The notes under the pieces were generated by a model. It made no database searches and was not told the DNA's origin. It saw nothing but the letters and a program-made list of their open reading frames with translations. Positions 34,283 to 54,182 of a DNA stretch of 64,000 nucleotides are shown here, piece after piece (the first letter of the stretch is position 1; every line of letters begins with the position of its first letter). The DNA is from Hydractinia symbiolongicarpus. Lineage: Eukaryota > Cnidaria > Hydrozoa > Anthoathecata > Hydractiniidae. The stretch lies in NCBI RefSeq assembly GCF_029227915.1, contig NC_079888.1, forward strand, positions 5,839,001 to 5,903,000, read 5' to 3'. The translations under genes and the position numbers were made by a program.

Positions 34283-34660
34283 TTGTAGCAATTCGTATTA
34301 AAAAAATTCGTATATGCCATACGAATTTTCTTTTGCCATACAGTAATTAAATTCGTATTTAATTACTGTATGGCAAAAGAAAATTCGTAAAGTTTTCTAA
34401 AATCGTATAAAATTTGTATGAGTTTTAAACTAAATTCGTATGAGTTTTAAATTAAATTCGTATGAGTATTTAAAAAAATTCGTATAAGTTTTAAATTGAA
34501 TTCGTATGAGTTAATTTCGTATGAGTTTTGTCTTAAAACAAAAATTCTTTTTTAATTAGAAGCGGATGTTTTTTGTTTTTTTTAAATTTGTTACAGATTT
34601 TATTAAATTCGTATATGAGTTTTTTAAAAAAATTCGTTTGAGTTTTTATAATTAAATGCG
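34283..34660. repeat. AATTCGTATGAGTTTTAAA repeat tract
   Basis: AATTCGTAT with a following GAGTTTTAAA recurs about ten times with irregular spacing, directly beside the 53-bp array. The first part contains the perfect hairpin at 34321-34388. Confidence 0.75.
34321..34388. repeat. Perfect 31-bp inverted repeat with 6-nt loop
   Basis: The left arm 34321-34351 (starting ACGAATTTTCTTTTGCCATA) is exactly complementary to 34358-34388, with loop TTCGTA. The absence of any mismatch means it is recent or conserved. The arm ends ACGAATTT are themselves the unit of the surrounding tract. Confidence 0.9.
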
Positions 34661-35745
34661 TATGGGTTTTTTAGAAGGAAATGCTTTTTTAGATCGCGTT
34701 TTAAAAATTGAAGAACGAAGAACGGCGATAAAAAAGCTTCGTTATATCGCAATTTCAAAGTTTAAGAACGAAAAGCTGCGATTAAAATCCTTCGTTGGAT
34801 CGCATTTTAAAAATTCAGGAACAAAGAACGGCGACAGAAATGCTTCGTTAGATCGTGTTTTAAAGGCTTCAGAACAAAAAGCGGCAATAGAAATGCTTTT
34901 TTAGATCACGTTTTAAAAATTTAAGAATGAAAAGCGGCAATAAAAATACTTTTTTAGATCTCGTTTAAAAATTGAAAACCGAAGAACGGCAATAGAAATG
35001 CTTCGTTATATTGCATTTTTAAAGTTTAAGAACGAAAAGCAGCAATAGAAATGCTTTTTTAGATTGTGTTTTAAAAATTTAAGAACGAAGAACGGCGATA
35101 GAAAAGCTTCGTTAGGTCGCATTTTTTAAAGTTTAAGAATGAAAAGTGCTGATAGAAATGCTTTTTTACATCGTGTTTTAAAAATTTAAGAACGAAAAGC
35201 AGCAATGGAAGTACTTTTTTAGATCGCGTCTTAAAAATTTAAAAACAAAGAACGGCGATAGAAATGCTTCATTATATCGCATTTTGAAAGTTTAAGAACG
35301 AAAAGCTGTGATAGAAATGCTTTTTTAGATTGTGTTTCAAAAATTTAAGAACGAAGAACGGCGATAGAAAAGCTTTGTTAGGTCGCATTTTTTAAAGTTT
35401 AAGAATAAAAAGTGGTGATAGAAATGCGTTTTTACATCGTGTTTTAAAAATTTAAGAACAAAAAGCAGCGATGGAAGTACTTTTTTAGATCGCGTCTTAA
35501 CAATTTAAAAACAAAGAACGGCGATAGAAATGCTTCGTTATATCGCATTTTGAAAGTTTAAGAACGAAAAGCGGCGATAGAAATGCTTTTTTAGAACGGG
35601 TTTTAAAGTTTTAAGAACGAAAAACGGTGATAGAAAAGCTTCGTTAGATCGCATTTTTTATAATTTAAGAACAAAAGGCGGTGATAGAAATGCTTTTTTA
35701 GATCGCGTTTTAAAAATTTAAGAAAGAGGAGCGGCTTTAGAAACC
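34660..35745. repeat. ~53-bp tandem array (AGATCGCGTTTTAAAAATTT type), about 20 units
   Basis: Unit: GAAATGCTTTTTTAGATCGC, GTTTTAAAAATTTAAGAACG, AAAAGCGGCGATA, with about 10-20% variation. Two alternating subtypes (TTTTTTAGATCGCG and TTCGTTATATCGCA) suggest the true higher-order unit is a dimer of about 106 bp. A run near 35040-35240 is repeated near 35310-35500, a later block duplication. The same unit in reverse lies in the element at 8482-9303. The plus frame 34656-34904 is chance. Confidence 0.9.
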
Positions 35746-35959
35746 ACCTGCTTTTAAATGAACAAGTTGATGATGTCTTCAAAAAACCAAGTTTGTAGAA
35801 AGGTAGGCCATTGACACCATAATTTCTTAGTCTTTTTATTGATCCTCCGTCTTGGTGGGTTTCCTTCGGTGCATAAAATAATAATGTTGAAATAATAATA
35901 ACTAGTCGATAAAGCCCGTGGAAAAATCCACTGCGGCAGGATAAAAATGGAAAAATAGG

Positions 35960-36540
35960 TTGCTTTAGATTTTTTGCTGACGTCAGCAGTGCATATACAA
36001 AAAGAAGATTGGTGAAATTTAGTCATTCGTTGTCTGTAATGTGGAGAGGTTGAAACGCTGATAAAAATAATGTATAGTATCGTATGTTTTTGACAAACGC
36101 CTAAGGAGATATAAGGGTTTAAAAATTTTGCTGACGTCATCAAAGTCCCTACTAAAAAAATCCAAAAAAATTTCTTCATAAATTCGTACACCCGTTTCAT
36201 CCATCGTAAAGATCTTGAAATGCTGATCAAGAAAATGTATAGGAACATGAACTTTTGACAAACGGTTGCAGAGATATTGGGGTTTGAAGGTTTTGTGATG
36301 ACGTCAACAACCCGTCCATTCCGAAACGGATTCAAGGACCCAGGTTTGGGAAACTTACCCAAATTGGTCCCAGGTGGTCCCTAGTTACCCACGCGGTAAA
36401 AAATCATTGACGTCAGCACCTCGTTTCCAAGTTATTTGGCCTCAAAATTTTAAGTGCACTGTAACGGCTTCATTAATTTAATATAGGATATTGACGTTAA
36501 AGTAGTGTTATTGACCTCGCGCCGTAACGTCAGAAAATTT
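35960..36540. repeat. Degenerate ~150-bp modules each with a TGACGTCA palindrome
   Basis: Modules share TTTTGACAAACG, GAGATAT, GGTTT and then TGACGTCA, which occurs at 35978, 36132, 36299 and 36408 (plus a related TAACGTCA near 36524). The minus-strand frame 35754-36362 (202 codons) shows an internal duplication (VCQKFMFLYIFLISIS versus VCQKHTILYIIFISVS), which reflects the DNA modules rather than a protein. TGACGTCA is also the CREB/ATF site. This may be part of a larger dispersed element, since GCTGACGTCAGC also occurs at 26246. Confidence 0.6.
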
Positions 36541-36879
36541 AGCATATTAGACATGCATTTTTTGGTTACTTCAAAGAAAATTTCGGTAAGATTAAAGGAA
36601 AATGAACATATCCACTTTGCCTGTTACAGACACACGGAACTGGCGTATTATTATATAGATAATAAAGTTAGTAGATTGTAAAAATTGTTTGTGGAATTAG
36701 TTAATTTAGGTGTTGTAATAACAGTGTTTTAATGTCAAAGTATATATAGTTTTATCAAACATGTTATTTTGTTTATGTATAGTTTAGATTTTAAAGCAAC
36801 TTAAAATTTGCCTTTGTAGCTAAATGGTTTATATGTTTGGATTTAATTATAACATGAATGAAATAGTTATACTTTTTAT

Positions 36880-37060
36880 GACACTTGAGAAGTATTTCAG
36901 GCAGGATTGCAAAGGGGTTTCTACAGTGTTCGAGGCTCCCATTTGAGCTACAAAAACCTTTTAAATCTCTGCCTACTAGATGGCTTAATGCAGAATTAAA
37001 CGGACAGCCTCTCGGAGAACTGGCTAACACTCTACTGCGCATATGCTATCGATTGCTTGT
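36880..37060. other. Exon-like stretch upstream of the membrane protein gene
   Basis: After TTGAGAAGTATTTCAG (AG at 36899-36900) the base composition becomes balanced for about 150 bp and frames are open on both strands (plus 36885-37091, minus 36791-37042). It could be an upstream exon, a 5' UTR exon or a repeat. No frame is compelling. Confidence 0.25.
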
Positions 37061-37115
37061 TAAATCCAGCCCATTATTTTTATTATTATAGAATTAACCA
37101 TGAAAGTAAAACACA

Positions 37116-39362
37116 ATGTTTAAAGGGAGGAATGAAAGTAATTCAAGTACTACATCAGTGTATCCAACAACGACTGTGACGACAGAAATCACCACAACAA
37201 CACGTATAAGCCACAATGACAAGAAAGAGCAAGATTTAATTCTTGGTGTAGGATTATCCATTGGAATAGTTGTTTTTATTATACTTGTTTTGTTTTTGGT
37301 AAGTTTTTATTAGAATACATTGGATGACATTTTAACACATTTTTTATGTTTTAATTTCTTTCTCAATATCGCTAATGGTCGCCACCATTATAGAGCAAAA
37401 ACAGTCCATATATCTGTCACTGCATAAGAACACAAGAATAACAAAATCAAAATTTATACTGAACATTTTACCTCCATAAGTTAGTTGTTTCATTGCCAGC
37501 AAGAAAATCGATACACCAGCAACAAAATATCAGCTTAAACAAGTTGTGTACAGAATAGTGAGTTCTAAATATTTTAATGGTATTTTATATTTAGGTTTGT
37601 TGTTGCAAATGGTACAGAAGGTACTTGCTTGTTACTTTTCCTTCTGTAAGATAAATTGTGCAAGAAAGTTAATTTCAAGTGTATTACAGAATTTTACAGT
37701 TATGGTCATTAGGCTTCTATTTTAAGTGATGTTTACTTAAGACAAGAAAGAAAATTTGAAATCAGCTCTTCAAAAATACACTACAAATGATAATTTGGAT
37801 ATATCCTATAATTTCTTTGGCACCAAGGTACACATTTTTTATGTTTAAAAGCAACCAATGCTCACACCCTGTTCAGTGAAAATGTGCATCCATTCAACAG
37901 TTTTGCACCAGTTTATTTTGTTTCGGTTTTAAATCAGCACTTCAATAATTATTTTTGTGTCTTCAATTGTCTCTCTTTGTCTATAGGAAACGGCAATTGG
38001 AAAGAGACTTAACACCGTATTATGCGTACGATCAGAGTGAAGCAGAAGTTATAGATGGTCTTCTATATACCGCAGACTCAAGCAGTGTAGATATGTTATG
38101 TGTGGTAGCTGATCACGGTGTAAGTCAGTTAGTTTTGTGATCGAATTTTTTTTGTACAATTTATTTTATTAGAAAAGTTTAGGTTTAACAACATAACCTT
38201 CTTCACAGCGATTCAATATGGGTAAGTGAATGTTACCATAGCCCAGGTTAAACCAAGACATGTGAAGGAAATTGGGAAGAAGGCACACTATGTGGGCCAT
38301 TGGATGTATATGTGAGTTGTCTGGCAGAGTGCGAAACTTTTGGGTCTGCGTAGTTCGAAATGAACATTAAATACTCTAGGACTCTCCATCAAAGCTATGG
38401 CCACTCCTGGAAATAATAGAAAGGGTACATCCCTCGATATTTGTGAGGCTAGCTAGATAAAATATGCACATCTATCTACCCTATTTTAAGAGGTATTTTG
38501 GATCTCCTTTTTAGGGGGGGGGGGAGTAAGGTGGTAATTGACCTCTTCTATTGAATTCAAGGAGAAATGGTGACTATGACACTTAAAATAGTCATTAGTT
38601 CGTTTAATTTATCCCAAAATGTCAAGGACAAGTAATTTAAATCACAGGACATTTTTTTTAAAAATCTAAGTTAGAAGTATTCTTGATTTTTCAAAACTTT
38701 TCCAACCAGATTTAACAACATGCCAAAAATCTCGAACTTTTCCCTATCATCTTCTCATAATAGGGAAAAAATAAAAGTCATAAAATAAGAAAGTAAATCG
38801 ATATTACTTAAGGGCTATAATACATTGGAGGATTAATCATATATATGATTTTTCGTGTGTTACAAATCGTGCAGTGGATATTCCACCAAATTATATATTT
38901 TTTGACTGTTATGATTAATTATATTTGACTTAACGGCGCCATGTTTAATTTAATCGCAAAGACTCTTTAACCAATCAGAATTTAGAAAACTTAGTAAAGA
39001 ACGCGAAAAATGAAACTTTTTTTAGCATAATTTATCCCGTTTTTTTAGCATAATTTATCCCGTTAAAGTTTCTTCCCGCAAAAAACCTCCTAAGTTACTG
39101 AACCGAGAATGTTTATTTCCGCAAAACTTTCTCAAAAAATTCAGCCGCGAAAGTTAATTCCCCAACTTTCGCGATGATTTTAATTTCGCGAAATGTCCAG
39201 ATTAATCAAGTATCTCCTATGTTTGTCAAATTCAAATTTCATAAGTTAAATGTTTTTTTATTTTTATTTTAGGATGAACCACCTTTACCCTCTTCCAATG
39301 GTACACTTGAAATCGATAGTAATTATTTTTCACATCAACACAAGAACAGTGTGTCCGTTTAA
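37116..39362 (+). CDS. Small single-pass membrane protein, N-terminus uncertain
   Basis: Four exons join in phase: 37116-37298, 37595-37620 (26 nt), 37987-38119 and 39273-39362 (TAA), 143 codons if the ATG at 37116 is used. A Ser/Thr-rich stalk (SSTTSVYPTTTVTTEITTTT) is followed by a transmembrane helix (LGVGLSIGIVVFIILVLFL), then a CCCKWYRRKR stop-transfer and palmitoylation-like segment made by the tiny second exon. The tail of about 75 residues has PYYAYDQSEAEV and ends KNSVSV, a possible class II PDZ ligand. There is no signal peptide at this start, so either it is a type III protein or upstream exons coding an ectodomain are missing. A possible acceptor (ATTATTATAG) lies at 37091. Family not recognised. 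Confidence 0.65.
39015..39205. repeat. TTTATCCCG / TTTCGCG repeat patch within an intron
   Basis: A 20-bp block (TTTTTTAGCATAATTTATCC then CG) is present twice in tandem at 39017-39062, followed by several CGCGAAAGTT / AACTTTCGCG words. The same CGCGAAAGTTTAT word recurs at 41760-41860 and 42200, so this is one dispersed MITE-like family. Confidence 0.5.
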
Positions 39363-39786
39363 ATGTTTGTTAGTTTTAGTTATTGTGTGCGAAGTTAAAG
39401 TTTGTAACCTCTAGAATCGTGTAAAATTCGGAATAAAGCATTGCAGATGTGCCCTTTTTTATTCCAGTTGCGAAAGTTGCGAAATTAAAGTTTGTGAAAC
39501 AGACTCCTAGAATCGTGTAAAATGTCGAACCATTGCAGATGTGCACTTCTTCACTGAAGTTGCGGGATTGAAGATTACGAAAAAGTAAATAACCATCGTT
39601 TTCCCTATATTCTTGGTCGGAAGTGAATTTTACATTAAATTTACAGGTAAATGAAAACGAGCTGGAAATGATAAAACGCGAAATAAAAGGTTGTGGCCGT
39701 CCTTGTTTAAAAAATGCGAAATTTTATTCTACAAATTTGCAGAGATTAATTTCGCATTTTTTTCTTTTGCAATCTTTACTTCCAAG

Positions 39787-39893
39787 ATATTATTATTGTT
39801 GTTGTTGTTGTTGTTGTCTTTTTCTTTGTTGTTGCTGCCGTTGTTGTTGTTATTATTTTCGTTGTTGTTGTTTTTATTTTTGTTGTAGTTGTT
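39787..39893. repeat. Imperfect TTG/CTT microsatellite
   Basis: Runs of TTG broken by CTT and ATT. It produces Cys-, Leu- and Thr-rich frames on both strands (39623-39928, 39691-39888, 39776-40102) which are not genes. Confidence 0.9.
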
Positions 39894-40067
39894 TTGTAGT
39901 CCTCCAAATAAGATATATATATTTTTAAATTTAATGCATTATAGTGGTAAATATTATTAATGACAACCTGAACTCGAGAGAAAGCCATGGTGCATGTTTT
40001 AAACACTATGCACTGTACATCGTCACATTTATATTTGCTTATAGTAAACTTAGAATTGTTTGAACTA

Positions 40068-40316
40068 GTAACCCTATTCAGGTTGTGGTCTGAGGGACTC
40101 AATGACAGATTTAAGGACGTAGGGGGAGGTAATGGAGGAGTAAAAACACTCCCCTGCTACCTATTTTGTTATTTTCAAAGTTATTTGCCACAAATAAAAG
40201 CCATTATGTAATAGGTAAAATGGCGCATTTATTTACATTTTTTTAGGAGTCGTTTAAGCGTCAACACGAACATAAAATTATGCCTGATTTACCAACACCG
40301 ACGTGAATAGGGTTAC
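40068..40316. mobile_element. 249-bp MITE with 13-bp perfect TIR GTAACCCTATTCA
   Basis: GTAACCCTATTCA at 40068-40080 is matched by TGAATAGGGTTAC at 40304-40316. The interior has GTAGGGGGAGGTAATGGAGG then ACACTCCCCTGCTACC, an inner foldback. A related start (GCCCTATTCGTGC, then a GGGGGAGG...CTCCCCC foldback) is near 3931-3985. No coding potential. Confidence 0.65.
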
Positions 40317-43300
40317 AACCTGAGATTAAGTCTTAGGGGAGCATCAGCTCTTCAATAAATTTCTTGCGCTTCATATCTGATTATATAGGTTTTTTATATT
40401 CGAATATTGGTCGTCTGGTCTACTTAAAATACCTTTCCTTAACGAAATCAATAGGTCAGAAACCTGGCCTCATCTGACTTGTTCAGTTGATCATACAGAA
40501 GAGATTCCAGTGCTCGAATTTTTAAGAATCATATATTATATATAGCTGTACATTAAATTCTGTTAAAATTTTCACAACTTATAGATGGACCTTAAACTTT
40601 CGGAAACTAAATCCAAGGAATGAGACAGTATAAGTTATGTTGTTCGGGTTGAGATAAGGGGTGTCTGTGTGGGACATGGGTGGGTGGGGTGACTGCTGGT
40701 TGTGGATTATTTTTTTGGTAGCAACACAAGCCTTCATAATGGTAGGATTACTTATATCTTGAAACTGTAACGTTCACAATTTTTTGGTCTACGTTTTATT
40801 TTTGTAAAATTAGAATTATAAATCTTCTGAAAGTACTTAAACTACACCTCAACAAATTTTTACTCTGAAACTCTGGAAAACGTACAAAAAAATTTGAACT
40901 GTCTGGATTAACCGTCTTTTAAAAAGAAAAACAATGATATTGACTTGATATATCAAATCCACACAATGCAGCTATTTTCGACTAATTTTTCCTCTTACAG
41001 AATTTTTTTCTGTTGACAATATCATGTATATTTTATATTTGTTCAAATTTTCTTTCTGTTTATAATCTTTATTTTTAATTTAAAACGTACTATTTATTTT
41101 GTCAACTTCACAAGTAAAATATAATGATAGAAAGTAATGACCTTTAATTTCACCCTACTTCAATCCTCTGATTTTAGATGACCATAAACTTTTTATAAGA
41201 TGTCTACCTGTCCTTTCAATTGATGTTTTGGCTACGTTTTGCCGCCTGGTAAATCCGTTTTTCCCAATCTTTATAAAAATGTATCGGATTTTTCAAGATT
41301 TTGTCAGTAACAACCTCATTCCCAGCGCCTTTTTCTCTTTTTTATGTCTTAACGTTAGCGTCGCCGTCCTGATATAAAAAGAGACAACAGGTGCTGGGAT
41401 TTTAAACCTGCTGACGTCACATGGTTTTAAACCAAATTCCTCGTACCCGTAGTTTTGTAACGCAGTATTAAAATGCCACTAACGCACTCAGGACCGGATG
41501 GTTTGAATTGTTATAATGTGGGAAACTATTTTATTAGCAAGAGTTTTCGTGTTATTTTCAAAGAAGGAGCTTTCGTTGCTTTTATATGTTGAGCATGAAG
41601 TAAATATTTTGTCCGTTGGATAAATCAATGGATAAAAAAACCTTGGTGCTCACTCAAACTTTCTGTAAAGTTCAATAATTGTTCTTCATTCATTGGCATC
41701 GCCTTTAAGATCTCTTAAATATTCTCTGCATTCTATGCGTTTTTTGGCCCTTTTCGCGAAACTTTGTCCCGCGAAACTTTTAAAAATGGCCATTCGCGAA
41801 AGTTTATTCAGTACAAACTTTCTAAATTGTCGATTCGCGAAAGTTTATCCACTAAAATTTAAAAAAAAATTGCTGGTTTAAGAGTTATTTCTTGACTCTC
41901 CCTCCTGGTAAAAAAGAGACAGCTGGCGCTGAAAACGAGATTAAAATAAACTTAGAAATAAACAAAAGCGATGATGTTTCAAATGTATGTATGGCTTAAC
42001 CGAATTACTGACGAAGCCGAAGAAGACATGCCTAAAATGTGTTTGATTTGTTTTGTGATTTTGGCGATGAATTTGTAAATGAAAGTTTTTACATACCATT
42101 AGGAAGAAAATTACATCGTTAAAAAACACTTTTCTATCATAAGAAATATAGGCCACTTTTATAAGATATAAGAACATTAAAAATAAGTTCATAATCACGA
42201 ATCGCGAAAGTTTATCTCGCCAAAACTGTTTAATTTCAGATTAATATTTGTTGATTTATAAAATTTATTCAAAAAATTTCGCGAGTTTTTGGACTCCTGA
42301 AAGATTCGTAAATTAAATTCCTTAAATCTTAAACATTTTTTAAAAAAATGCCGTCATTTTCTCAGAAAAAATGTTGAATATTTTAGTGAAAATTCAGAGT
42401 CTGTGAAAAGAGTGGTAATCTTGAAAAAAGTCTGCATGTTTGGAATGTAAAAATTCAATCTTCAAAAAACATTCCACTTTTACTTGTATTAGTCAACTGC
42501 GAAAAATAAAATTTACGCAAATTTTTCAAAATTTGGCGCAACTGGCGCAAATTCCTAACATTAAATGTTAGCTATTATCTCTCCCAATTTGCAGTTTTTT
42601 ATTACAATCAAAAATAAAATAAAATCGAGACGCGCAGCACAAATATTATTCTACTCTTGGTGACTTTGTAAGGAAGGTTGGTAATTTTCTTCAAGTGGGG
42701 GAGGGTGTTAATAAATTGAAGTGGGTGTATCTTTATTTTAGGTCTGTAATAGAAGGGGTCAACAAATTTCTTAAAAAAAAGTATATTTTGTGAGGTTCCG
42801 CGCGCATAAATTTAACGCAAATCCTCAAAAAAACAGTACTAACAATGTGAAGTTTAGAACTCGTCGTCAGGGACACAACATCAGTCAGGGGATAATTTGA
42901 ATGACAGATTTTTGTATAAGTTCATACATTGCATACTGATGAAAAAAATAAATATTAAAATTGCATAAAAAACATAATATGAAAATAGGTGCACCTAGAG
43001 CAGCAAATTTTGCATTATTTATTTGGTTACAAAATTGTTGTTATAATTGGATATGGTGGATTGGTTAATTTTTTACACTATCGTTATTCTCCCAACTAAG
43101 CTGCAGCATTTCTACACTATAAACCGACCAAACTATACGTTTTTGTTTGTTCACAACAAACTTGTTCTTAATCATTGTGTATCGATCGACACGTGACTTA
43201 GACTGCACAACAACGAGCGCAAAAAGATGAAATATCTTGCCAATAACGAGACATTTCTACATCGGTTTCGCAACATTTGTCGTACAGCTGGTGTTATAAA

Positions 43301-44098
43301 ATGAGCACTACGGGTGAGAGTTCTTATCTCCATTTTAGCACTTCTACACTATGACAAACTTACATTTTACAAAAAGTGTGTGAAGAGTATAAATATCGTG
43401 TTATAATTCAAAAAAATTACAATCTAGCTATCTTTATAAGTATTATTCCAATATACTAAATTAAAAACAAGTTATTTCTCACAATTTTGCGTCACTTATA
43501 CCATTATCCAAACGCAATACCATACAAATAGGTTAGGGCAAGGCGAGACTACCCATCATACCTTTGCACTGAAGTAAAGAAAACTGGTCATATTTTATAT
43601 ATCCTATTAAATCAATTCTTCAATCCATATGTTGACGACTTCACAATGTTACGTCGTGCGTCGGTGATTCGTGCCGTGATGGTTTATTAGGTGACGTACG
43701 GCGCCAATCCATATTATAATCGCCAACTCTGATTAAAAAAAGGAACAAAAGTTTTAATACGAAAAAGAAGTGAAGAAAAAGGTATTATCTTGTAAGCTTT
43801 TGGTTGAAAATGGATTTGCTGACTGTTTGCTAAGTAATTTTACTGAAAACGTATGTACAACTTGGTAGAATTGTAAAAGAACATACTTAAGAGCCCTGTC
43901 TACCAAATACAACTAAACAGTTTATACTTTTTTTGTGTTGCACTTATACCGAAGATGCAGAAACAGGGACGATGAGATAATAATGAAGCAGAAATAACCT
44001 CTGGTTAATATCCAATACTTTATTGAGTCAAACAAGCACCCTGTCACTAACTGTTTCGGTGTTTCAAGCACAATGAAAGCAGTGTATAGATAATACAC
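40317..44098. other. Gene-free stretch with MITE family copies
   Basis: Holds a foldback of the CTCGTTCCCAG family at 41318-41398 (CTCATTCCCAGCGCC with AGGTGCTGGGAT), a related half at 41885-41940, and repeats of TTCGCGAAAGTTTAT at 41755-41860 and 42200-42235. A more G+C-rich patch at 43640-43720 (TTACGTCGTGCGTCGGTG) could be a regulatory CpG patch. No exon of a recognisable gene was found on either strand. Confidence 0.4.
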
Positions 44099-52253
<8,155 letters not shown>

Positions 52254-53040
52254 CAGTCAGGGTAAACACCTAATTAGGCAGCATGACCTAATTATGCTAG
52301 TTGTTTAGTTAGACAACGTGATGTAGTTTAACTACGCTACTCATAGTCTAATTAGGCGAACGAAAACTTTCTGTTGTAAATATGTTGAAATCATTGCGTT
52401 TCAGACTACAATGAATCAAATCTGTCCACTTTGCAGACAATTTTGACCAATTATCGTCTTATTTGCATCGCGCATTGACAACTTATGGCCCAAACCTTGT
52501 GTAGCAATATTTGTTGTTTTAAATAATGGATTTCAGCCATGCACACCACAGGAAAAAAATATGGCAGAAGAAAACGTCGTATCGTTTGACAAAGATTTTA
52601 GCGTTGTTAAAACAGGACGTGAATCAAAAAGAAACGTTACAAAACAAACCAAGTATTTGTTACCACATCCCTCTCCAAAAAAAAATTATTTTTTGTGTTT
52701 TGTAAAAGAATATCTTCATTAAATTATTGTGTATTTTACTATCGTCACCTAAATAGGTGACACGTAACCTAATTAGGTTATATATTTCATTTTAACATGT
52801 TTCTTACTTGCGCGAACATATCTAGGCATGAGTGATAACTTTGGAATTATGGTCGCGTAGACTATCCATTCTGAACAAAGAGTTTTTGCGATTTTTTCTT
52901 AGGAATGTGTGACAAGCCATTAAATATTGTAATGACTTAACTAGGTTACATATGGCCTAACTAGGCTACAATGAGTCGCCTAAATAGGTGGTATGCCCTA
53001 ATTAGCCTACCGTCGCCTAATTAAGTGTTTACCCTGACTG
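52254..53040. mobile_element. 787-bp TIR element rich in CCTAATTAGG palindromes
   Basis: Ends: CAGTCAGGGTAAACACCTAA and, as reverse complement, CAGTCAGGGTAAACACTTAA, both continuing TTAGGC. Subterminal zones on both sides hold many CCTAATTAGG, ACCTAATTA and CCTAACTAGG words and their relatives. Flanking bases do not show a clear target duplication, so the superfamily is not assigned. The interior has a short ordinary-looking open frame at 52561-52724. Confidence 0.75.
52561..52724 (+). CDS. Short ORF (53 aa) inside the TIR element
   Basis: ATG at 52561 reads MAEENVVSFDKDFSVVKTGR, then ESKRNVTKQTK and stops at TAA 52722-52724. The first 35 codons have balanced codon usage unlike the AT-rich surroundings, then the frame enters an A-tract and becomes low-complexity. 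It is probably the N-terminal stub of a lost transposase. No family is recognised. Confidence 0.35.
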
Positions 53041-54182
53041 TCATTTTTGCTTTCTCCTAAAAATAACAACACATGTGAAGGTCACCAAATAGCATGAGTA
53101 AAAGGGCAGTGTACATTAATAGGCTAACAGTCACAAAAAGACAAAAATATAATAAGCAGGTCTAATTTGCAGTCTGAAACCAGTGTTGGTGTGGGGGATA
53201 TGATTGTGGGGGGAGATATTTTGTCAGAAAAACTTTTAGATTTATTGCCTAGAGAAAGTGGGTCTTATTAATACGAGAAGGATTGATTGAGTATCTACTG
53301 TAAAGCAATACTCAAAATAAACACTTACTTAAGTGGGCCATCCCAGGCAAAAATGAAAGAACACAGACTGTCTGATATATGGACCGTCAGACAGTCGTCT
53401 TTTTGCTGTGTTGTTTATGCGGACCTGATGAAAACAGCTCCCTTACGCTTGTCTGGTACATCAAGCACAGTAAAGGCCTGTGTTCACCGGGCCTGTTTAA
53501 GAAGCATCTCGCCAACCCCAGGGGTTCTTTGATTAAAATCCGCCAGCGCTACGGCTAATAGAAGAAAAATATTTCGCCTACGAATACACGAATACAATAG
53601 TTTTCAATATAAAATGTATGATGTTAAAAAAGATGACAGGAGCAAGTAGAAGACATCCTTGTGTCTTATCATCAAGCCTTTTTAATGTTTCTCCGAAAAT
53701 CCCTTCCTCTTTTTCTTTCTGTCTGATAACCGTGCAGGTCATATATCAGAAAGCGAAAAAGAAACTCTGGGAAAAAATTGTTTGTCAAAGACTTCATTTA
53801 GCACCGGGCTAAGTGGTCCCGACACACGACGTACAACATAAAAAGCACCCCTTCATATCGACATAAAAAGTCCGACAGACGTTTATTGAGAGTACTCCAA
53901 CCAAATGGACCCGACACAGACGAACCCTCATTATCCGACATCCTCTCTATCGCTACAACAAATGCATATTTTTTTGTCCATAGGCCATAACAAACTTAGT
54001 ATCGCATAATACTGCATAATGCCTTCATAATATACTCTCAATCACTACATAAAAAATACATGTCTTTTCTGTCGATGGCTGAGAATTGGCATAAAACGAC
54101 CTCTTACAACAGAAACAAGAACGTAGCAACACTATTCAAAATAACGTTTTTTATTTTTATTGAATCAAATAAATATTTCATC
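53041..54182. other. No gene; two small foldbacks
   Basis: GACTGTCTGA at 53366-53375 and TCAGACAGTC at 53387-53396 make a perfect 10-bp hairpin. CTTTTTCTTTCTGTCTGATA near 53709 pairs with TATCAGAAAGCGAAAAAG near 53744, a MITE-like foldback. The frame 53287-53532 spans the first hairpin and is not supported as a gene. Confidence 0.4.

Noticed and set aside
35754-36362. 202-codon minus-strand protein with two similar halves
   Set aside because: The internal similarity follows DNA modules with TGACGTCA sites that continue outside the frame; there is no family resemblance.
39623-40102. Cys-rich and Thr-rich proteins on opposite strands
   Set aside because: Both come from the TTG/CTT microsatellite.
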